NCBI GenBank assembly: GCA_032173965.1
Contig: CM063312.1
Span: 1,260,304 to 1,324,303 of the forward strand
Length of the DNA stretch: 64,000 nt
From: Sitta carolinensis
Taxonomy: Eukaryota > Chordata > Aves > Passeriformes > Sittidae
Reading direction: 5' to 3'
Part shown: one piece after another, positions 1-11,100 of the stretch
Numbering within the stretch: position 1 is the first letter of the stretch
Layout: the number at the start of each line of letters is the position of its first letter
The notes under the pieces: model-generated
What the model was told of the DNA's origin: nothing
The model's database searches: none
The model's input: the letters and a program-made list of their open reading frames with translations, nothing else
Made by a program: the position numbers and the translations under genes

Positions 1-69
1 TGGGTTGTCTCTGGGTCCCCCCAGCCCGGGGGTCCTCTGGCTCTGTGGTCCCCCCAGCCCCGCACACAC

Positions 70-3000
70 CGAGCTGCTCGAGCATCTTGTCGCACTCGTC
101 CAGGATGAAGTCTGAGTGTTTGAGGTTGAGGCTCTGTTGCGCGCCAGCGCCAGGATCTGGCCCGGGTGCCCACCACGATGTGCGGGAGTTCTTCTTGAGC
201 ACTCCTCGGTCTGGCTCTTGATGGACACCCCCCGACAAAACCCGCCACTGTGCCAGGGGGCCCCCAAAATCCCGAATTAACCCCCAGCGTTGGTGAAATA
301 CACACGGGGAGCCCCCGATAAAACGCCACCACCTGGGACCCCAAAAACAACCCCAATTACCCCGGGTTTGTGAATACACCTGGGAGGCCCCGAAACACCA
401 CCACCTGGGCCCAAAACACCCCAAATTACCCGGGTTTGTGAACACACGGAGAGCCCCCCAAAACACCGCCACCTGGACCACCCAAAACAACCCAAATAAC
501 CCAGTTTTGTGAATACACACGAGACCCCGAAAACACTGCCAACCTGGACCCCCAAACCCCAATTAACCCAGGGTTTGTGAAAACACACGGGAGGCCCCCG
601 AAAACACCGCCATCTGGGACCCCCAAACAACCCCAATTAACCCAGGTATGTGAATACACCTGGGAGCCTCTCGAAACACCGCCACCTGGCCCCAAACAAC
701 CCAAATTACCTCAGGTTTGTGAATACACACGGAGCCCCCCGAAAAACACCGCCACCTGGGAACCCCCAAAAACAATCCCCAAATTAACCCCAGGGTTTGT
801 GAAATACACACGGGAGAGCCCCCCGAAAAACACTGACCACCTGGGACCCCCCAAAAACAACCCCAGGGTTTGATAAATACACCTGGGAGGGACAGAACCC
901 TGAAAAACACTGATACCTGTGCCAGGGACCCCCCAGACCCCTTCAGGACCCCCCAGACCCCCTCAGAACTCTCCAAAACCCCTTCAGACTCCCCCAAACC
1001 CTTTCAGACCCACCTCAGGACACCCCAGACCCCTTCAGAACCCCCAGACCCACCTCAGGACCCCCCAGACCCCATTCAGAGCCCCCCAGACCCCATTCAG
1101 AAACCCCCAGACCCATTCAGAACCCCCTTAGAACCCCCCAGCCCCACTCAGAATCCCCCAGACCCCTTTCAGAACCCCCCAGCCCCACTCAGAACCCCCC
1201 AAACCCCTTCAGAACCCCATCAGGACCCCCCCCAGCCCCACTCAGAACCCCCCAAACCCCCCTGAAGACCCCCCGGACCCCTTTCAGAACCCCCAGACCC
1301 ACCTCAGGACCCCCCCAAACCCCTTCAGAACCCTGTCAGGATGCCCCCAGACCCCATTCAGAACCCCCCAAACCCCTTCAGAACCCACTCAGAACCCCCA
1401 GACCCACCTCAGGAACCCCCAGACCCCTTCAGAACCCTGTCAGGACGCCCCCAGCCCCACTCAGAACCCCCCAGACCCCTTCAGAACCACCCCAGACCCC
1501 TTCAGAACCCTGTCAGGACGCCCCCAGCCCCACTCAGAACCCCCCAGCCCCACTCAGAACCCCCCAGACCCCTTCAGAACCCTGTCAGGATGCCCCCAGC
1601 CCCACTCAGAACCCCCCAGCCCCACTCAGAACCCCCAGACCCCTTCAGAACCCCATCAGGAGCCCCCAGCCCCACTCAGATCCCCTCAGCCCCCCTCCCA
1701 GCCCCCCCCCAGGACCCCCGAGCCCCCTCCCCAGCCCCACCTTGACGCTGGGCATGTACTTGGAGAAGCGCTCGTACTCCTTGCTGATCTGGAAGGCGAG
1801 CTCCCGCGTGTGACACATCACCAGCACCGACACCTGGGGGGCACAGGGAGGGGGGCTCAGCGCCCTGAGCACCCCCAGAGCCCCCTGCCCACCCCCAGAG
1901 CCCCCCCATACCTGCCCCGTGACGGGCTCGAGCTGCTGCAGCGTGGCCAGCACGAACACGGCCGTCTTGCCCATGCCGGACTTGGCCTGGCACAGCACGT
2001 CCATGCCCAGGATGGCCTGGGGATGCACTCGTGCTGGACTGGGGGGAAAAGAGAGGTGGGGAGGGGTCCCTGAGACCACCCAGAGACCCCCAGAGACCCC
2101 CAGAGACCCCCGAGACTCCTGAACCCTGAGAGGAGCCCGGACCCCCCAAGATCCCCCCAGTGTGTCCATGCCCAGGATGGCCTGGGGGATGCACTCGTGC
2201 TGGACTGGGGGGGAAAGAGAGGTGGGGAGGGGTCCCTGAGACCACCCAGAGACCCCCAGAGACCCCAGAGACCCCTGAAACTCCTGAACCCTGAGAGGAG
2301 CCCGGACCCCCAAGATCCCCCCAGTGTGTCCATGCCCAGGATGGCCTGGGGATGCACTCGTGCTGGACTGGGGGGGGAAAAGAGAGGTGGGGAGGGGTCC
2401 CTGAGACCACCCAGAGACCCCCAGAGACCCCTGGGAACACCCAGACCCCTGAGAATCCAAGATCCCCCCAGTGTGTCCATGCCCAGGATGGCCTGAGTGA
2501 TGCACTCGTGCTGGACTGGGGGGAAAGAGAGGTGGGGAGGGGTCCCTGAGACCACCCAGAGACCCCCAGAGACCCCTGGGAACACCCAGAGACCCCTGGA
2601 ACACCCTGAGATCCCCAAAGACCCCCGAAATTAAAAATAATTCAATTAATGTCAGGTTTGGGCCCCCCAGTGCCTTTGGAGGGGTGATTGAACCCCAAAA
2701 ACCCCCACAAAAATTAAAATTAATGACAATAACGAGTGACTGCTGTCCCGATACCCACAGAGGGGCACTGGAACGCCCCAAAAAAAACCAAAAAAAATCA
2801 AAATAAATTAAAACAACATCCCCCCGGGTACCTTTGGAGGAGCACTGGAACCCCAAAAATCAAATTTAATAACAACAGCATGTGACTGCTGTCCTGATAC
2901 CCACAGAGAGGCACTGGAAACACCCCAAAACCCCCCATAAAAATCAAAAATAATCACATTTCCTTTTCCCCCCGGTACCTTCGGACGGGTGCTGGAACCC

Positions 3001-4512
3001 CAAAAATTAAAATTAATGACAATAATGAATGACTGCTGCCCCGATACCCACAGAGAGGCACTGGAACCCCCCAAAAACCCCCAAAAAAACCCATAAAAAT
3101 CAAATTTAATGACACCAACATCTCCCCCAGGTACCTTCGGAGGGGCGCTGGAACCCCAAAAATAAAATTAATGACAATAAACGAATGACTGCTGCCCCGA
3201 TACCCACAGAGGGGCACTGGAACCCCCCAAAAGCCCCCATAAAAATTAATTTAATGACATCAACATCCCCCCGCGGTACCTTCGGAGGGCGCTGGAACCC
3301 CAAAAAACCCCAAAAATCAAATTTAATGACAACAGCGAATGACTGCTGCCCTGATACCCACAGAAGGACACTCGAACACCCCAAAAAAACCCCAGAAAAA
3401 TCAAAAATAATCACATTTCCTTTCCCCCCGGGTACCTTCAGAGGGGTGCTTGAACCCAACCCCCAAAAATGAAATTTAATGACAACAACGCGATTCGTGC
3501 CCTGATACCCACAGAGGGCACTGGAACCCCCCAAAAACCCCCCAAAAAACCCCAAAAAATCAAATTTAATGACACCAACGTCCCCCGTGGGTACCTTCGG
3601 AGGGGCGCTGGAACCCCAAAAATTAAAATTAATGACAATAACGAATGACTGCTACCCTGATACCCACAGAGAGGCACTGGACCCCCCAAAAACCCCCAAA
3701 AAAAACCCAAAAAATCCAATTTAAATGAGACCAACGTCCCCCTGGGGTACCTTCGGAGGGTGCTGGAACCCCAAAAAACCCCCATAAAAATGAAAATTAA
3801 TGACAATAATGAATGACTGCTACCCTGATACCCACAGAGAGGCACTGGAACCCCCCAAAAACCCCCCAAAAAACCCCAAAAAATCAAATTTAATGACAAT
3901 AACATCTCCCGTGGGTACCTTCGGAGGGTGCTGGAAGCCCAAACCCCCCAAAAACCCCCATAAAATTCAAATTTAATCACATTTCCTTTTCCCCCCAGTA
4001 CCTTCGGAGGGTGCTGGAACCCCAAAAACCCCCATAAAAATGAAAATTAATGACAATAATGAATGACTGCTGCCCTGATACCCACAGAGGAGCACTGGAA
4101 CCCCCCAAAAACCCCCATAAAAATCAAATTTAATGACAATAACATCTCCCCGCGGGTACCTTCGGAGGGGCGCTGGAACCCCAAAAATTAAAATTAATGA
4201 CAATAACGAATGACTGCTGCCCCGATACCCACAGAGGGCACTGGAACCCCCCAAAAACCCCTATAAAAATCCAATTTAATGAGACCAACGTCCCCCTGGG
4301 TACCTTCGGAGGGTGCTCGAAGCCGCAGTCCACGATGGCGCGCAGCAGCTCGGTTTGAGCAGGAAGTCGCGGAAGCCCGAGCTGTGGATGGACACGTAGG
4401 AGCCCTTCACGTCCTTCTTGGGCGCCGCCTCGGGCCCCTCGGCGCCCGCCGCCGCCTCCACCTCATCGTCCTCGTAGTCCAGCAGCTCGTTGTCCACGTC
4501 GTTCTCCGCCAT
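70..4512 (-). CDS. DDX39B: DDX39B (UAP56/BAT1) RNA helicase, N-terminal coding exons, partial
   Basis: DEAD-box ATPase of the TREX complex, acting in spliceosome assembly and nuclear mRNA export. Four coding exons are visible on the minus strand. Exon 4304-4512 starts at ATG 4512 ([19 protein letters not shown], then [19 protein letters not shown]). Exon 1912-2038 reads VQHECIP and carries motif I, AKSGMGKT. Exon 1741-1833 reads [19 protein letters not shown]. Exon 70-247 carries motif II, DECD, inside [13 protein letters not shown]. All junctions have AG/GT. Exon lengths match the human gene except for missing single bases: two in 4304-4512 (near KPELLR and EHPSE), one in 1912-2038 and several in 70-247. 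The helicase C-terminal domain lies beyond position 1. Residues after SIK in the last exon read nearer SQTEE than the usual vertebrate KDEE; with the local indels this is uncertain. DDX39A is the alternative, but the acidic N-terminus fits DDX39B. Confidence 0.93.
255..880. repeat. about 60-bp tandem repeat in a DDX39B intron
   Basis: Around nine degenerate units share caccgccacctggga and gtttgtgaatacacacgg. They fill the intron between the 70-247 and 1741-1833 exons of DDX39B. No coding sequence seen. Confidence 0.85.
905..1740. repeat. CCCCAGACCCCTTCAGAA-type minisatellite
   Basis: C-rich tandem array built from variants of cccccagaccccttcagaa and cagccccactcagaac, ending directly at the donor of the 1741-1833 exon of DDX39B. 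Open reading frames across it come from the repeat composition. Confidence 0.85.
2010..2600 (-). repeat. tandem array of a DDX39B splice-acceptor/exon fragment
   Basis: The authentic acceptor and first ~43 nt of the 1912-2038 exon (encoding [14 protein letters not shown]) are repeated at about 2166-2215, 2328-2380 and 2475-2525, period about 155 bp. Each copy keeps the acceptor AG and the same coding start, then diverges just after the GMD codons, where the true exon continues VLCQAK. The copies cannot encode motif I and lie upstream of the real exon in the intron. Confidence 0.88.
2620..4303 (-). repeat. ~150-bp array carrying the DDX39B ATG-exon splice donor
   Basis: About ten units contain ggtaccttcggaggg followed by g(t/c)gctgga on the plus strand. 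In gene sense this is the last ~16 nt of the ATG exon (ends CCCTCCGAAG) plus its GTACC donor. Copies lie near 2827, 2982, 3131, 3275, 3431, 3590, 3748, 3914, 4000 and 4156; the real junction is at 4304/4303. Each unit also shares cgaatgactgctgcc and ataccCACAGAG. The intron therefore holds many decoy 5' splice sites. Confidence 0.9.
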
Positions 4513-4555
4513 GCTGGCCACCTGCGGGGCGAGCGGGGCTAGCGCTGCGGGCAGG

Positions 4556-6520
4556 GGCTAGGGGAGTGGGGAGGGGGGTACTGGAATGGCCTGGGGGCGA
4601 GGGACATGGGCAGGGGGCTAGGGGAGTGGGGAGGGGGTACTGGAATGGGGAGGGGGGTACTGGAATGGGCAGGGGGCTAGTGACATGGGCAGGGGGCTAG
4701 GGGAATGGGTAGGGGGCTAGGGAGTGGGGAGGGGGCTAGGGGAATGGGTAGGGGGCTAGGGAAGTGGGGAGGGGGCTAGGGGAATGGGTAGGGGGCTAGG
4801 GGATGGGGAGGGGGGTACTGGAATGGGCAGGGGCTAGGGACAGGGGCAGGGGGCTAGTGAAATGGGTAGGGGGTACTGAAAGGGCAGGGGGCTACTGAGT
4901 GGGCAGGGGGCTAGTGACACAGGCACGGGCTAGTGACACGGGTAGGGGGTACTGAAATGGCAGGGGGCTAGTGGCACGGGCAGGGGGCTACTGAAAGGGC
5001 AGGGGGCTACCAAAATGGCCTGGGGGCTACTGAATGGGCAGGGGGCTAGCGGAATGGGTTGGGGGCTAGGGAGTGGGGAGGGGGTACTGAAAGGGCAGGG
5101 GCTAGGGGAATGGGCAGCGGGCTAGTGAAATGGTAGGGGGTACTGGAACGGGCAGGGGCTAGGGACAGGGGCAGGGGCTAGGGACAGGGGACTAGTGAAA
5201 TGGGTAGGGGGTACTGAAAGGGCAGGGGGCTACTGAGTGGGCAGGGGGCTAGTGACACAGGCACGGGGCTAGTGACACGGGTAGGGGGTACTGAAATGGG
5301 CAGGGGGCTACCAAAATGGCCTGGGGGCTACTGAATGGGCAGGGGGCTAGTGGCACGGGTAGGGGGCTACCAAAATGGTCAGGGGGCTACTGAATGGGCA
5401 GGGGGCTAGGGACATGGGCAGGGTGGTAGGGACACGGGCAGGGGGCTAGTGACACAGGCAGGGGACTAGGGACACAGGCAGGGGGCTAGTGACACAGGCA
5501 GGGGACTAGGGACACAGGCAGGGGGCTAGGGACACGGGCAGGGGGCTAGGGACACGGGCACGGGGCTAGTGACACGGGTAGGGGCTAGTGACACGGGTAG
5601 GGGGTACTGAAATGGGCAGGGGCTAGGGACAGGGGCAGGGGCTACGAAAACAGCCTGGGGGCTAGGAAATGGGCAGGGGGCTAATGACAGGGGCAGGAGG
5701 CTAGTGACCCGGGCACGCAGCCAGTGACACATGTATGGGACTAGTGGAGAAACAGGGGCTACCAAAATGGCCTGGGGGCTAGTGAAAGGCCATGGGGCTA
5801 GTGACACAGGCACGGGCTACTAAAACAGTCTGGGGGCGAGGGAATGGTCAGGGGCTAGTGACATGGCCTGGGGGCTGGTGACAGGCCATGGGGCCAGTGG
5901 AGAGACAGGGGGCTACCAAAATGGCCTGGGGCTACTGAATGGTCAGGGGGCCAGTGAATGGTCAGGGGGCCAGTGGAGAGACAGGGGGCTACCAAAATGG
6001 CCTGGGGCTACTGACAGGCCATGGGACCAGTGGAGACACAGGGGGCTACCAAAATGGCCTGCGGGCTAGTAAATGGCCATGGGCTAGTGATGTGGACTGG
6101 CGGCTAGTAAACAGACAGGTGGCTACCAAAATGGCCCGCAGGGCTACTGACCGCCATGGAGCTAACGACACGGCCTGGGGGCCAGCGGATAGACAAGGGG
6201 CTAGTGACATGGCCTGGGGGCTACTGAGCAGCCAGGGGGCCAGCAAACAGATAGGGGGCTAGTGACACGGCCATGGGGCCACCAGCCAGGGGCTACCAGC
6301 CAGGGGCTACCAAAATGGCCTGGGAGGCCACTGACCTGCCAGGGGACCACCAGACAGACAGGGGGCTACCAAAATGGCCTGAGGGGCCACTGACCTGCCG
6401 TGGGGCTACTGATGTGGCCTGCGGGACCACCAACATGAGCCCCGGGACCACCGGCCGGCCGTGGGGCTACTGACACGGCCCCCAGGCCACTGACCGGCCA
6501 GGGGACCACTGGCCACTGGT
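4556..6520. repeat. GGGCAGGGGGCTAGTGACA minisatellite
   Basis: About 2 kb of roughly 18-20-bp units (gggcagggggctag plus a variable tail gtgacac, ggaatg or ggacac) in DDX39B intron 1. From about 5,870 the tail becomes accaaaatggcctggggg. No exon seen. Confidence 0.9.
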
Positions 6521-6539
6521 GGATGAATGACCACGAGCA

Positions 6540-6985
6540 TCCACGGGCCCGCTGGCCACTCACGGGACCACCGACCACTCACGGGACCACTGACCACTAA
6601 CGGGACCACTGACCAACCCCGGGACCACACCGACCACTACGGGACCACTGACCAACCCCGGGACCACCGACCAACTCACGGGACCACTGACCAACCCCGG
6701 GACCACCGACCACTCACGGGACCCCCGACCACTCACGGGACCACTGACCAACCCCGGGACCACTGACCACTCACGGGACCACTGACCAACCCCGGGACCA
6801 CTGACCATACCCGGGACCACCGACCACTCCGGGACCACTGACCAACCCCGGGACCACTGACCACTCACGGGACCACTGACCACTAACGGGACCACCGCCC
6901 CCAGCCCCCGGGACCACCACCACTGCCCTGGGGACCACTGACCAACGCCGGACCACTGACCAACCCGGACCACTGACCACTCGTG
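6540..6985. repeat. 19-bp GGGACCACTGACCAACCCC repeat
   Basis: Tandem 19-bp units (gggaccactgaccaacccc and gggaccactgaccactcac). A near-identical ~45-bp segment beginning gtggatgaatga flanks the array at about 6511 and 6981, so the array expanded between two direct copies. Confidence 0.88.
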
Positions 6986-7039
6986 GATGAATGACTATGA
7001 CCATCCACGGGCCCGCTGGCCACTCACGGGCCCGCCGCC

Positions 7040-7340
7040 CCCGGCCCCGGCCTGGACCCGCGAGCCCCGAGAGACCCCGGAGCGCCGAGAGACCCCCGAG
7101 AGACCCCCGAGCACGGCCGGGACCCCCGAGCCCCGAGAGACCCCCGAAGAGATCCGGATCACAGGACCCCCCGAACGCCCCGCGCCCCCCGAGCACGGCC
7201 GGGACCCCCCGAGAGACCCCGGAGCGCCGGTGCCCCCGATCCCCCCGGTCCCCCCGGTGCCCCCGGTCCCCCCGGTGCCCCCGGTCCCCCGCCGGCCCCG
7301 CTGCCCCGGGATCGCCCCCCCCCCCCCCCCCCGCGCGGAT
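7040..7340. repeat. short C-rich repeats (GAGACCCCCGAG; CCCCCGGTGC)
   Basis: Gagacccccgag units give way to cccccggtgcccccggtc and a long C run at the edge of the DDX39B CpG block. No gene seen. Confidence 0.75.
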
Positions 7341-7700
7341 CGCGCCCCTCACAAACCGCCCCCCCCCCCCTCAGCCTCCCGCCGGCGCCGCCATCTTGGA
7401 GCGCACAACGGCGGCGGCCCGGGCGCGGCGGCCGACGGGCGGCGGCGGCGGCCCCGGAGCGGCGCGGGGGCCGCGGGGGCGCGCGGCGGGCGGGGGGCGG
7501 CGGCGGCGGCGGCCGATGGGCGGCGGCGGCGCCGATGGCGGCGGATGCGGCGGCGGCCGCGGCCCCACTCACCCTGAGCGCTGCGAGCGCCGCGACCGGA
7601 GAGGGCGGGCGGGAGCGTCACTTCCGGTCCGGCCCCGCGCGCGCGGAAACGGCCCCGCCCAGCGGCCGGGGCTGCCCTCAGCGACCGCCGGAGAGCGCGG
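7340..7700 (-). promoter_or_regulatory. DDX39B: DDX39B CpG promoter and non-coding first exon
   Basis: The ATG exon of DDX39B is preceded by a splice acceptor (cgcag followed by gtggccagcATG), so an untranslated exon must lie upstream. A consensus donor, CTCAGG followed by GTGAGT in minus-strand sense, ends at 7573 inside a dense CpG and GGC-repeat block. Immediately upstream, CACTTCCGG at 7619-7627 is an ETS/GABP-type site. I infer that exon 1 runs from 7573 to roughly 7640 and that transcription starts here. Human DDX39B also has a non-coding exon 1. The NEU1 stop codon lies only about 0.5 kb upstream. Confidence 0.6.
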
Positions 7701-7714
7701 GGCCCGCAACGGGA

Positions 7715-7950
7715 ACCGGGAACCGGGAACCGGGATAGGAAACCGGCCCTGAACAGGCCCGGAACCGGCCCGGAACGGGTCGGGAACCGGGATCGGGAGC
7801 CGGCCTGGAACGGGCTCGGAACGGGATAGGAACTGGCCCAGAACGGGAGCGGGTCCGGGATAGGAACGGGATCGGAACCGACCCGGGATAGACCCAGAAC
7901 CGGCCCGGCCCGGGCTCGGAACAGACCCGGGACCGGCCCGCCCCCACCCC
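7715..7950. repeat. GGAACCGGGA microsatellite-like stretch
   Basis: Degenerate ggaaccggga / ggaacgggatc units in the spacer between DDX39B exon 1 and the NEU1 3' end. Similar motifs recur near other CpG promoters here (16.2 kb, 47-49 kb). Confidence 0.75.
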
Positions 7951-8134
7951 CCACGGGGCTCCCGCCTCCCGGGAACCCGCGCGCAGGCATCGCCGTGGGC
8001 AGCCCCGGCGCGGGGTCCTCAGCGGTGAAGGCCCCGGCGGGAAGCCCCGCCCTCCCCCGTCGCCACGGCGACGGTTCCCGCCACCGCCCGGCCACGCCCC
8101 CTCCGATGACGCGCGGCGGGGCTGAGCCAATGGG

Positions 8135-8140
8135 TTTATT
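8135..8140 (-). terminator. NEU1 poly(A) signal AATAAA
   Basis: AATAAA in minus-strand sense, 24 bp after the NEU1 stop codon. The 3' untranslated region would be very short. Confidence 0.6.
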
Positions 8141-8163
8141 GCGCGCGCGCGGGGGGGGCGGGG

Positions 8164-11100
8164 TCAGGGGTCGCCCGCCAGGCTGATGGTGACCAATGAG
8201 ACGCTCTCGGTGGAGAGGCTCCGCCCCTTCTCGTAGATGACGTAAATCAGGGGGGCGTGGCCGTCCTCCTCGAGGGGCGTGGCCGCCAGCGCCGAGTACC
8301 CGCTGGGCCCCGCCCACAGGCGCAGGCCACGCCCCCACCACGTGGTGCCGTTGTCGAAGCTCCAGCGCAAGGTCAGGTTCACGCCTGGGGCGGGGCCGGG
8401 AGGGGACACGCCCACTAGGGGACACGCCCATCGAAGCCACGCCTCCCCTCACACCGGGACCGGGGACCCCCGCCCCCCAACCCCTGGGGTACCCCGGACA
8501 GCCCCGCCCCCCACCCCAATGTCCCGCCCCCCAAAGCCCCTCCCTGTGCCCCCCTCCCCGCATCCCCCCGAAGCCCCCTCGGTGTCCCCCAAATCCCCCC
8601 CATGTCCCCCCAAAATCCCCCCAATGTCCCCCCAAAATCCCCCCAATGTCCCCAATTCCCCCCAGTGTCCCCAATGCCCCCAAATTCCTCCAATCCCCCC
8701 CAATATCCCCAATTCCCACCAGTGTCCCCAATCCCCCCAATGTCCCAAAATATCCCCAAAAATCCCCAATCCCCCCAATCCCCCTAATATCACAAACCCC
8801 CCTCAAAACCCCCCAAACCCCCCAATCCCCCCAAGTCCCCCAATGCTCCCGACATCCCCTCAGTGCCCCCAAATGTGCACAATGTCCCAAAGATCCCAAA
8901 TCCCCCCAGTATCCCCAAAATCCCCCCAATCCCTTCGATCCTCCCGAATCCCCCCAAACCCCCCCAATCCCCCCAAACCCCCTGATCCCCCCCAATATCC
9001 CCAATCCCCCCAGTCCTCCCCAATCCCCCCCCAATCCCCCCCTCACCCCCAATCCCCCCCAATTCCCCCGCACCCCCCAATCCCCCCCAATCCCCCCCTC
9101 ACCCCCAATCCCCCCAATCCCCCTGATCCCCCCAATCCCCCCAATCCCCCCCAATCCCCCCGCACCCCCCGATCCCCCCAATCCTCCAAATCCCCCAAAA
9201 TCCCCCAATCCCCCCGAACCCCCCCAAACCCCCCAATCCCCCCAATTCCCCCTGACCCCCCAATCCCCCCGAAACCCCAATCCCCCCAATCCCCCCAATC
9301 CCCCAATCCCCCCCAATCCCCCCAAAGCCCCTGATTCCCCCAATCCCCCCCAATCCCCCGCAATCCCCCAATGCCCCCAATCCCCCCTGACCCCCCAATC
9401 CCCCCAATCCCCCTGATCCCCCCAATCCCCCCAATCCCCCCGCACCCCCCGATCCCCCCAATCCTCCAAATCCCCCAAAATCCCCCAATCCCCCCGAACC
9501 CCCCAAACCCCCCAATCCCCCCAATTCCCCCCTGACCCCCCAATCCCCCCGAAACCCCAATCCCCCCAATCCCCCCAATCCCCCAATCCCCCCCAATCCC
9601 CCCAAAGCCCCTGATCCCCCCAATCCCCCCCAATCCCCCCCAATCCCCCCCAATCCCCCGCAATCCCCCAATGCCCCCAATCCCCCCTGACCCCCCAATC
9701 CCCCCAACCCCCCTGATCCCCCCAATCCCCCCAATCCCCTCTGACCCCCCAATCCCCCCAATCCCCCCAATGCCCCCAATCCCCCCAATCCCCCGAACCC
9801 CCCCAATCCCCCCAACCCCCCAATCCCCCCGTTCCCCCCAATCCCCCCGTTCCCCCCAATCCCCCCAATCCCCCCAATCCCCCAATCCCCCCCAATCCCC
9901 CCACTCACGCAGGCTCTCGTGGGCCGGTTGCTGAAGAGCACGAGCCCGTGCGTGGCCAGGACCCCCGCGGCCACGGCGGGGTCGGGCAGGGTGGGCTGGG
10001 GCGCACGGCGGCGGCGGCAGCGTGCGCCCCCCGTCCCAGCTGCGCGCCAGCAGCGGCAGCGGCAGCGGAAGCCGTCCTGGTTGCGGATGCTGACGGCCAG
10101 CGAGCCGTCGGGCAGCTCGAAGGGCTGCGCACAAACCAGGGGAGACCCCTCCTCAGGATAGGGGAGACCCCGCCTCAAAATAGGGGAGACCCCTCCTCAG
10201 GATAGGGGAGACCCCTCCTCAGGATAGGGGAGACCCCGCCACAAACACGGGGAGACCCCTCCTCAGGATAGGGAGACCCCGCCACAAAATAGGGAGACCC
10301 CTTCTCAAGATCGGGGAGACCCCGCCACAAAATAGGGGAGACCCCGCCACAAAATAGGGGACACCCCTCCTCAGGATAGGGGAGACCCCGCCACAAAATA
10401 GGGGAACCCCGCCACAAAATAGGGGAGACCCCGCCACAAAATAGGGGACACCCCTCCTCAGGATAGGGGAGACCCCGCCCCAAACACGGGAGACCCCTTC
10501 TCAAAATCGGGAGACCCCGCCACAAAATAGGGGAGACCCCCCTCAAAATAGGGGAGACCCCTCCTCAGGTAGGGGAGACCCCGCCACAAAATAGGGAGAC
10601 CCCGCCTCAAAATAGGGGAGACCCCGCCACAAAATAGGGAGACCCCTCCTCAAAATCGGAGAAACCCCTCCTCAAAATCGGGGAGACCCCTCCTCAGGAT
10701 AGGGGAGACCCCGCCACAAAATAGGGGAGACCCCGCCTCAAAATAGGGGAGACCCCTCCTCAGGATAGGGGAGACCCCTCCTCAGGATAGGGGACGGGGC
10801 GGGGAGACCCCTCCTCAAAATCGGGTGGGGAGACCCGTCCTCAGGATAGGGAGACCCCTCCTCAAAATAGGGGAGACCCCTCCTCAAAAGCGGGGAGACC
10901 CCGCCCCAAAACCCCCTCAAAACAGGGGCAGGGAGACCCCCAAACCCGGTCAGGGGAGACCCCGGCCCGCCCAAAACCGGCAAGGGAGACCGGCGGGGAG
11001 ACCCCAACCCAAACCCGGCAGGGGAGACCCCCAAATCCTCCCCAAATAGGGCAGGGGAGACCCCGGCCCCCCCAAACCCCCTCTCGGGGAGCCCCCCGGG

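Noticed and set aside
7349..9904. Gly/Trp-rich open frame of about 850 codons on the minus strand
   Set aside because: It runs through a 9-bp CCCCCCAAT array, across the real NEU1 last exon in the wrong frame and into a CpG island; open only because of period and composition.
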